From: Adineta vaga
Taxonomy: Eukaryota; Rotifera
Direction of reading: 5' to 3'
Length of the DNA stretch: 64,000 nucleotides
Assembly (NCBI GenBank): GCA_021613535.1
Contig: CP075494.1
Coordinates: forward strand, 1,178,001 to 1,242,000
Part shown: piece by piece, positions 57,187 to 64,000 of the stretch
Position numbering within the stretch: the stretch's first letter is position 1
Layout of the letters: the number at the start of each line of letters is the position of its first letter
Notes under the pieces: model-generated
Databases searched by the model: none
What the model was told of the DNA's origin: nothing
What the model saw: the letters and a program-made list of their open reading frames with translations, nothing else
Translations under genes and position numbers: made by a program

Positions 57187-59249
57187 TGTCCAACAACACG
57201 TTCGTTACCGCATTTGCTTATGCAACTGGCATTTATCCAATAGCAGTGGCAGTCGTCGACGTGAACAATGACAACAAACCCGATATAATTACCGCAAACA
57301 GAGGTGCAAACACTGTCAGTGTTCTTCTTAATACAGGCACTGGGACCTTTTCTTCACAAGCTACTTATGCAACTGGCTCTAATCCATACTCAGTGGCAGT
57401 CGTCGACGTGAACAATGACAACAAACCCGATATAATTACCGCTAATTATGGGGCGAACACTGTCAGTGTTCTTCTTAATACAGGCACTGGGACCTTTTCT
57501 TCTCAAACTACGTATGCAACTGACGATGGTCCATACTCAGTGGCAGTCGTCGACGTGAACAATGACAACAAACCCGATATAATTACCGCAAACAGAGGTG
57601 CGAACACTGTCAGTGTTCTTCTTAATACAGGCACTGGGACCTTTTCTTCTCAAACTACGTATGCAACTGGCATTTCTCCAACAGCAGTGGCAGTCGTCGA
57701 CGTGAACAATGACAACAAACCCGATATAATTACCGCTAATTATTGGGCGAACACTGTCAGTGTTCTTCTTAATACAGGTACTGGGACCTTTTCTTCACAA
57801 GCTACTTATGCAACTGGCATTCGTCCATACTCAGTGGCAGTCGTCGACGTGAACAATGACAACAAACCCGATATAATTATCGCTAATTATGGGGCGAACA
57901 CTGTCAGTGTTCTTCTTAATACAGGCAGTGGGACCTTTTCTTCTCAAACTACTTATGCAACTGGCGATAGTCCATACTCAGTGGCAGTCGTCGACGTGAA
58001 CAATGACAACAAACCCGATATAATTACCGCTAATAATGGGGCGAACACTGTGAGTGTTCTTCTTAATACAGGTACTGGGACCTTTTCTTCACAAGCTACT
58101 TATGCAACTGGCATTAATCCATACTCAGTGGCAGTCGTCGACGTGAACAATGACAACAAACCCGATATAATTACCGCTAATTATGGGGCGAACACTGTTA
58201 GTGTTCTCCTTAATACAGGCACTGGGACCTTTTCTTCTCAAACTACGTATGCAACTGGCATTTATCCATACTCAGTGGCAGTCGTCGACGTGAACAATGA
58301 CAACAAACCCGATATAATTACCGCTAATTATGGGGCGAACACTGTCAGTGTTCTTCTTAATACAGGTACTGGGACCTTTTCTTCTCAAACTAATTATGCA
58401 ACTGGCTCTAATCCATACTCAGTGGCAGTCGTCGACGTGAACAATGACAACAAACCCGATATAATTACCGCAAACAGAGGTGCGAACACTGTCAGTGTTC
58501 TTCTTAATACAGGCACTGGGACCTTTTCTTCTCAAACTACTTATGCAACTGGCTCTAATCCATACTCAGTGGCAGTCGTCGACGTGAACAATGACAACAA
58601 ACCCGATATAATTACCGCTAATAATGGGGCGAACACTGTGAGTGTTCTTCTTAATACAGGCACTGGGACCTTTTCTTCTCAAACTACGTATGCAACTGGC
58701 ATTAATCCATACTCAGTGGCAGTCGTCGACGTGAACAATGACAACAAACCCGATATAATTACCGCTAATAATGGGGCGAACACTGTGAGTGTTCTTCTTA
58801 ATACAGGCACTGGGACCTTTTCTTCTCAAACTACGTATGCAACTGGCATTTATCCAACAGCAGTGGCAGTCGTCGACGTGAACAATGACAACAAACCCGA
58901 TATAATTACCGCTAATAATGGGGCGAACACTGTCAGTGTTCTTCTTAATACAGGTACTGGGACCTTTTCTTCTCAAACTACGTATGCAACTGGCTCTAAT
59001 CCATACTCAGTGGCCGTCGTCGACGTGAACAATGACAACAAACCCGATATAATTACCGCAAACAGAGGTGCAAACACTGTCAGTGTTCTTCTGAATACAG
59101 GTAATGGAGCGTTTTCTTGTCCAACTAATTACATAACTGGCACTGGTCCATACTCAGTGGCAGTCGTCGACGTGAATAATGACAACAAACGCGATATAAT
59201 TACCGCTAACTCTGGTGACAGCAATGTCGGCGTTAACTTATACTACTAA
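57187..59249 (+). CDS. FG-GAP/VCBS repeat protein, terminal exon with 14 tandem repeats
   Basis: There is no in-frame ATG at the start; the exon begins after the acceptor CAAATAG and encodes 686 residues to the TAA at 59247. It consists of 14 copies of a 49-residue, 147-bp unit (AVVDVNNDNKPDIITANYGA, then NTVSVLLNTGTGTFSSQTTY, then ATG and a variable turn), with GTCGTCGAC recurring every 147 bp from 57252 to 59163. DVNNDNKPD is a calcium-binding loop of the integrin-type FG-GAP/VCBS propeller. The first and last units are the most diverged and the middle ones nearly identical in DNA, pointing to recent unit duplication or gene conversion. Likely extracellular. It joins in phase with the Ser/Thr exon at 49908-50243, but the 6.9-kb gap is unusual for a bdelloid intron. 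Confidence 0.82.
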
Positions 59250-60816
59250 GTAAAGACGGTTTATTCTTGAGGACGATAGTTTCATGAAAACATTCGAAAC
59301 GATAAGACTATTCTCTGATAATTTGCACTGCATGGTATCACAAAAAAACTTCATTGAGAAAAAAATCCTTTTTGCTTTTTAAGAAATAAATGATGCTTAA
59401 CATATATCGGATGAGGGTGGGTGTGTTATCGTTCCAGATTGCTACAACTACAGTGTTGACCTTTCTCAAGCGTCTAAATCATCAGGTAGGATTTAAACAA
59501 TGTTTAAAAATTCGAAAAGAAGAAATTATAAAGATTTCAAAGGAATTTCACGAAAATATCTAATTTGAATTTCGGAACAGGAATGAAATGACTTAAGCAT
59601 TTCAGGTGACTATTACGTTATAGAAGTATCAATTAGAGTTGGGACAATCATACTCATATGGATTTGTTTAGTGTTTATTTGGTGTGGTATAATATTCTTA
59701 GTTTTGAGCGAAGGTCGGTTGATTGTGATGCATCTAGAATAATAAAAAGACAAAATGAAACATTTGTATGTAAATAATCAATATTTTGTAAAGAAGTAAA
59801 AGAATATTTATAAGTATATAAAATAAGAAGACGATAGTGGACAAGCTGTTTTATATAAGTATATATGAAGAATTTAGTGAAAGTTTTAGTGTTAGTCGAT
59901 CAGTAATTGTATAATGACGTCAATGTGTAGCAGTTAATTTTAAGTAGATCGATTTCGATTTATTGCACTTGATGTGATTGTTGGATATTCCGGTTGTGCA
60001 TTGGCTAGCATTGCTTTTAGTGGCTTTTTCTTCACCAATGATTAGCTTAGACTTCTGTTGGATTTTATAACAATCTTTAAATGAATATTGTTCATGGTTG
60101 GATTGCTGTTAAGATAATGCTTTTACCACACATTCTTTAGTTCTTGTTTGAAACGTAACATCGTACCAGTTTCAAAATTGAAATGAAGACAATTTCATTT
60201 TTATTCGTTTCTGTCGTTCGTTGCCATTTAAAAGGATATTTTTCTGCTGTTTTTCTCGGTATGCTGACTGAATCATTAGTTGTCGATGTAAGTTTTTGTA
60301 CACGGCTCCATCCAATGGATCCATGAACGACATACAATTATTTGGTTGAAAGAATTTTTTTAAATGGTAAGAAATAAATCTGGGAAAATGACGTTTCGTA
60401 CCACTTTGTTTTTCTGAACTTCCAGAGCAGATGTCCGTTACGAACCCCGCGACAAAACAAATGGTGGAAATTTCGTCATGGAATCGATAAAGCGAATGTT
60501 GAAGTAAATAAACAGCATTTTTTGGATGGATGGAAATACAAAATGAGTATTCATGTCAAGTGCCAGCGCCTGAATCCATCCAGTCTTGCTTGTGGGTGAA
60601 TTTGGCCCTCGGTGGTCCACTCTGAACAACATATTTGCTCATATCCACATCCTCTCCAGGCAAGAAATTTCCGAACATCCGATGAAAATTTCCGGATATC
60701 CGACATTCCCTAACATTTGCACGAAATCGGCGAAAAATAATTTTCTTTCCGAACACCCAGACGCGTTGCCAGATGTTCGGAATGGGTGGTACGTACGAAA
60801 CGTAGTTCATCCATAA
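59250..60816. other. Gene-poor stretch with a single telomere-like arm
   Basis: GGATGAGGGTGGGTGTG at 59408-59432 is a lone G-rich arm. CCGAACATC/CCGGATATCCG words recur near 60670-60780. No gene recognised; the overlapping small frames on both strands are unsupported. Confidence 0.4.
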
Positions 60817-60884
60817 ATCTTAAGGATGTGGGTGTAAGTTTTTCAATACTTCTCCCTCACACCTGCGCCCACACCTTCAAGATA
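60817..60884. repeat. Telomere-like hairpin
   Basis: AATCTTAAGGATGTGGGTGT opposite GCGCCCACACCTTCAAGAT, keeping the ATCTTGA-type ends. Confidence 0.68.
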
Positions 60885-60987
60885 GGGGCATTGTATAATT
60901 TGATTGGTGAGGTTCATTTTGATGAAAAAGATTTTCAAATGGCGTTGAGTACTTTTCAGCAATGGTTAGAATATCTCCTTCAATCAG

Positions 60988-61054
60988 TACCCAGGTCAAC
61001 CAATCCGATGCTGGATCCGATCGGAACCGAGTCTGGGATTGGTCGACCTGGGTA
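60988..61054. repeat. 67-bp palindromic element
   Basis: TACCCAGGTCAACCAATCC and its inverse GGATTGGTCGACCTGGGTA (18 of 19) enclose GATCCGATCGGAACC. A tiny fold-back element without a clear target duplication. Confidence 0.75.
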
Positions 61055-61111
61055 GGAGAAGATCTTCTCGGTGAAGTTTATCGAAGTCTCAATCAATTTT
61101 CCATAGTAGAT

Positions 61112-61786
61112 AAAATAAGTATTCGATTCTATATCTTTACAAGGTTCAAACTTGGTGTTAACACAGAGCAAATTCATAAAGAATTGTGACATGCATGAGG
61201 GTGATGGTTATGTATCTTACACCTCAGCAACTGAGTGGATGCAACGTTTTAAACAAGTTAGAACTTCATCAGAAGATGATCCAAGAACTGGTCGACCAGT
61301 AACCGAAGCTACTGATCAACATATTGAAGTTATTCGTGCATTAATTGATGAAAATCCATACATTAGTATTAGATATATGGTCTTTGAGGCTGGTTTGTCA
61401 TACGGTACCATTCATTAGTAGAACTATTCATGGTGAGTTAAACTGAAAAAGTTATGGGCAAGAAGGGTACCACATAAACTGTCAGAGAAATCGAAACAAC
61501 AACGAATACAAATCTGTGAAGAAACTCTTGCGAAGCTGGAATCCGGCCAAAGGCGATTTTGCGATGTTGTTATCGGTGGGGAAACATGGATCTACTATCG
61601 TAGTATTGGATCGAAGCAATCCAATATGGCATGGTTTTCCGATTCTGAAAGTTTACGACAAGCTGTAATCAAGGAGATTCGGGCAATTTCACAAAATGAA
61701 TTTTGAAAGACATTTAACAAATGGATTGAACGGATGAAACTCTGTATAACAAACAAGGGCGAGTACTTCGAACATTTAATGAAATA
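61112..61786 (+). pseudogene. Decayed mariner-type transposase
   Basis: The helix-turn-helix part reads FTRFKLGVNTEQIHKEL, then after a frameshift near 61190 YVSYTSATEWMQRFKQVRTS, EDDPRTGRPVTEATDQHIEV and IRYMVFEAGLSYGTIH, the classic mariner DNA-binding domain and GRP linker. The catalytic domain survives as VVIGGETWIYYRS, where the first catalytic Asp of GDETW is Gly, and jumps to KWIERMKLCITNKGEYFEHL, so most of the DDD core is deleted. A right terminal repeat, GTTCCGGAAACTTTTGAATC, lies at 61827-61846; the left one was not found. Dead copy. Confidence 0.82.
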
Positions 61787-61937
61787 AATTTTCTGTAAAG
61801 TTTCTTTAATCAATAAAAAAAGGGGTGTTCCGGAAACTTTTGAATCACCCTATGTAATAAATCATTATAAATTGGCGTTAACAACACAGAAAAACTTCTT
61901 GTCATCGACTGATTTTAACTTAGTTCAAACTATTCAA

Positions 61938-62066
61938 GGGGTGTGTGTGTGTGAGGATGTGGGTGTTTTCTATTCATTCACACTAGACATGCACCAAACC
62001 CAAACTCAAATCCAAACGGTTTGGGTTTGGTGCTTGTCTAATTCACACTCTCACCTACACCCTCAT
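61938..62066. repeat. Telomere-like hairpin carrying a nested MITE
   Basis: The left arm (AGGGGTGTGTGTGTGTGAGG, then ATGTGGGTG) and right arm (CTCTCACCTACACCCTCATG) are separated by the 57-bp element and its target duplication. Confidence 0.7.
61984..62040. mobile_element. 57-bp hairpin MITE with 8-bp target duplication
   Basis: TAGACATGCACCAAACCCAA at the left and its inverse at the right (TTGGGTTTGGTGCTTGTCTA, one mismatch). ATTCACAC is duplicated at 61976-61983 and 62041-62048. hAT-like by duplication length; almost the whole element is inverted repeat. Confidence 0.85.
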
Positions 62067-62673
62067 GATTGATCATTTTACATTTGTTCTTTCACAAGTA
62101 CATATACATATTACGATCTATTAAGTAATGAATAAAATAGAAGAGAAAATAACTATTACATATATATATATAATAAGAAACAATCAGAAACAGAGAAAAG
62201 GACAACATCAATCACTTATTATTGGCTTGCTCTTTCTCTTCCTCATTTTTTTCTTTAAAAGGCTCTGTCAAAAACAAATCGAAATAAGAGTCAAGAGTGA
62301 AATTCACAAGCTCTCCTTCTTTCTAATTACACGGCGTGGGAAACAGTTGTCTAGTTATTTCTTCAATTAAAGTCACTGTTGACAGATGTAATAAAGACTT
62401 TCCAAAACTATCTTTGTTCTCATAGTTTTGATACAGAAATGTGACTAACGTATAGAGGCCCTAAAATAGTTAAATATAAATTGACACAATATCTCACCGA
62501 AACTTTACAGTAGAATCAAAAGGATAATAAACATACCGTTGATTTTCTCCGAAAAAAACTTCCTTCTAATCGACGATAAAACTTTTGTTGACTGATTGAT
62601 AAGAGTGTGGTTGATTTTTTATGCCAAGCATATACATTATATAGAGAATAAATTCACTTAAGATAAAAATAAT
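62067..62673. other. Spacer
   Basis: AT-rich with a TATATA run near 62160; no feature recognised. Confidence 0.35.
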
Positions 62674-63178
62674 CTTACGAGGGAACCTTTTCAATTGTCA
62701 AATCGCTTTTCATGTGAAATTTACTGGGTTCAAGGTTATCGACCTTGCTAATTCCGAATATGATCATCAGAAGTGCCCTTAGGTTTTGATATGCTGATTT
62801 TTCACAAGCACAAATTCTAGAGTAGGTCGAGTTGTTTACAAATCAATACTATTTTTCACTTCATATAGTTTTTTCAATGAAAAATATTCACGTCAGTTAA
62901 ATTCGTATATTTAATGCATATGACTAGTATAATATATCACTATAAAAATAGGAAAATTTGAAGATATTTATTCAGCCCTATACTTGCAAAACACAAAAAG
63001 AAACTACGTAGTTATAGACAACTCGACCTGCTCTATAATCTGCGCTTCTGAAAAATCAGCATATAAAAATCTAAGGGCACTTCTCATGGTCATATTCGGA
63101 ATCAGCAAGGTCGATAACCTAGAACCCAATAGGTTTTACATGAAAAGCGATTTGGCAACTGCAAAGGTTCCTTCGTTA
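62674..63178. repeat. Fold-back element with about 160-bp inverted arms
   Basis: The left arm (62674-62838) and right arm (about 63017-63178) are reverse complements with about 10-15 percent mismatch. Examples are TCGACCTTGCTAATTCCGAA against TTCGGAATCAGCAAGGTCGA, and AAGTGCCCTTAGGTTTTGAT against its inverse. They enclose about 180 bp of AT-rich sequence. The frame at 62984-63271 lies in the right arm and is not a gene. Confidence 0.82.
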
Positions 63179-63256
63179 GTCAATAAACGCCTTCATCACC
63201 AAGATAACAATCTGTTTAATATGCAATCATCGACAATACTTATATTATATATTTTA

Positions 63257-63308
63257 GGATGTGAGTGCTAGATAGATATAAACCCACATCCACACTCACC
63301 CTCAAGAT
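63257..63308. repeat. Telomere-like hairpin (last copy)
   Basis: AGGATGTGAGTG opposite CCCACATCCACACTCACCCTCAAGAT; the right arm is the longer one. Confidence 0.6.
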
Positions 63309-63673
63309 ATAACATAATCTTAAACATATTTTTTTGTAATTTAAATTTTATATCAATATTAGAGAAAAAAAACTTTAATAATAAACAATGACGATACATA
63401 AAAGAGTTTTGTGTTTGTTCGTGATTTTTCTATGTGAAGAAATAAATGTCGATTCTGTCACTAAAAATTTTCTAGAATCAAACATTAGATTGATCGATCT
63501 AATGTAATGATGATATAAGCATTTTTTCTTTAAATCGAATTTCGTCATGTCATTACAAAAACGAAAGAAAGTACATTGTTAATTCTTTTTAATTGATTTA
63601 TAGGATTATTTTATTGATCAATTTTCAGTATAAATATGAGAATATTTGTCATCGTTTTTTGTTCTTATTCATC

Positions 63674-64000
63674 ATGATTTCATTATCAATGTCTTCAACT
63701 ATTTTTATTATTTTAAGGTAACAAACATATCTTTCAAACTTATCTAATATTCAATATTATTTTTTTCAATTTTAGTTTAATTGGTTTGTATTTTACTTTT
63801 CTTTTTAAACTATTTTAATAATAAATCATTTTTAGTATGTTCATCATCAAAAGTAACAACATTTATTCCAACTTATTCAACAACAACAGACTTTCCATCA
63901 ATTTCTGTTTTATCAAATTATTCAAATGAATTAACAAAATTAAGTCCAAAACTACCAGGATCAACAGAATATTATCAAATAATTCATATTAATATGAAAA
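63674..64000 (+). CDS. 5' end of a secreted-protein gene with an 8-nt microexon (partial)
   Basis: Exon 1 63674-63717 starts with ATG, exon 2 is TTTAATTG (63776-63783), and exon 3 runs from 63836 past the window edge. Introns are 58 and 52 nt with GT/AG borders. Joined, they read MISLSMSSTIFIILSLIVCS, a good signal peptide, followed by a Thr/Ser-rich segment (KVTTFIPTYSTTTDFPSISV) and LPGSTEYYQIIHINMK at the edge. Skipping the microexon puts exon 3 out of frame. No domain is visible yet. Confidence 0.58.

Noticed and set aside
58713-58976. Minus-strand 87-residue protein
   Set aside because: Antisense shadow of the 147-bp FG-GAP repeat; the peptide repeats with the same period.
62984-63271. 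95-residue protein
   Set aside because: Mostly the right arm of a fold-back element, then a telomere-like hairpin.

Overview
The window looks like nuclear DNA of a bdelloid rotifer (Adineta/Rotaria type). The evidence is AT-rich, intron-bearing genes with very short introns (about 50-110 nt, GT..AG); multi-domain families typical of bdelloids (ADP-ribosyltransferase fused to TPR or NHL repeats, LDLa/EGF/7TM receptors, FG-GAP repeat proteins); bacterial-looking enzymes; and many short hairpins built from GTGTGGGT units, which resemble the bdelloid telomere repeat TGTGGG. The assignment is inference from gene content; no rRNA or marker gene is present.

Layout. Positions 1-26.3 kb are gene-rich: the 3' end of a DUF3638-like protein, ART-TPR (minus), a three-exon PLAC8 gene (minus), a large LDLa/EGF/7TM receptor with two in-frame stops, an FAD oxidoreductase broken by one extra A in an A8 run, a secreted propeller-like protein, two decayed gene remnants, a five-exon endonuclease/exonuclease/phosphatase gene (minus), a DUSP12-like phosphatase, a five-exon triple-KH protein, a caspase-like relic and a four-exon ART-NHL gene (minus). 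I rebuilt exon junctions by requiring GT/AG borders and codon phase to agree.

Positions 27-42 kb are repeat-dominated: an SDR pseudogene split by a hAT-like MITE, about 8.3 kb of a 189-bp satellite (about 44 copies), a diverged 51-bp minisatellite, a complete tRNA-derived SINE with 14-bp target duplications, and a second hAT-like MITE beside it.

Positions 42.5-64 kb mix genes and mobile DNA: a six-exon membrane protein, PAN, Ser/Thr-rich and FG-GAP exons that could form one gene with kilobase introns, a tRNA-Met-like locus, more hAT-like elements with exact 8-bp duplications, palindromes, a decayed mariner, a 0.5-kb fold-back element and the 5' end of a gene with an apparent 8-nt microexon.

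The most notable unifying signal is a family of about 20 telomere-like GT-rich hairpins scattered from 9.8 to 63.3 kb. Some interrupt genes, one supplies a gene's stop codon, and one is itself interrupted by a 57-bp MITE. The second is the 189-bp satellite, in which most units carry a motif with an acceptor-like half joined directly to a donor-like half. The genes do not form an operon or a common pathway; the shared theme is ADP-ribosylation and receptor-type expansions in a transposon-rich, possibly subtelomeric, setting.
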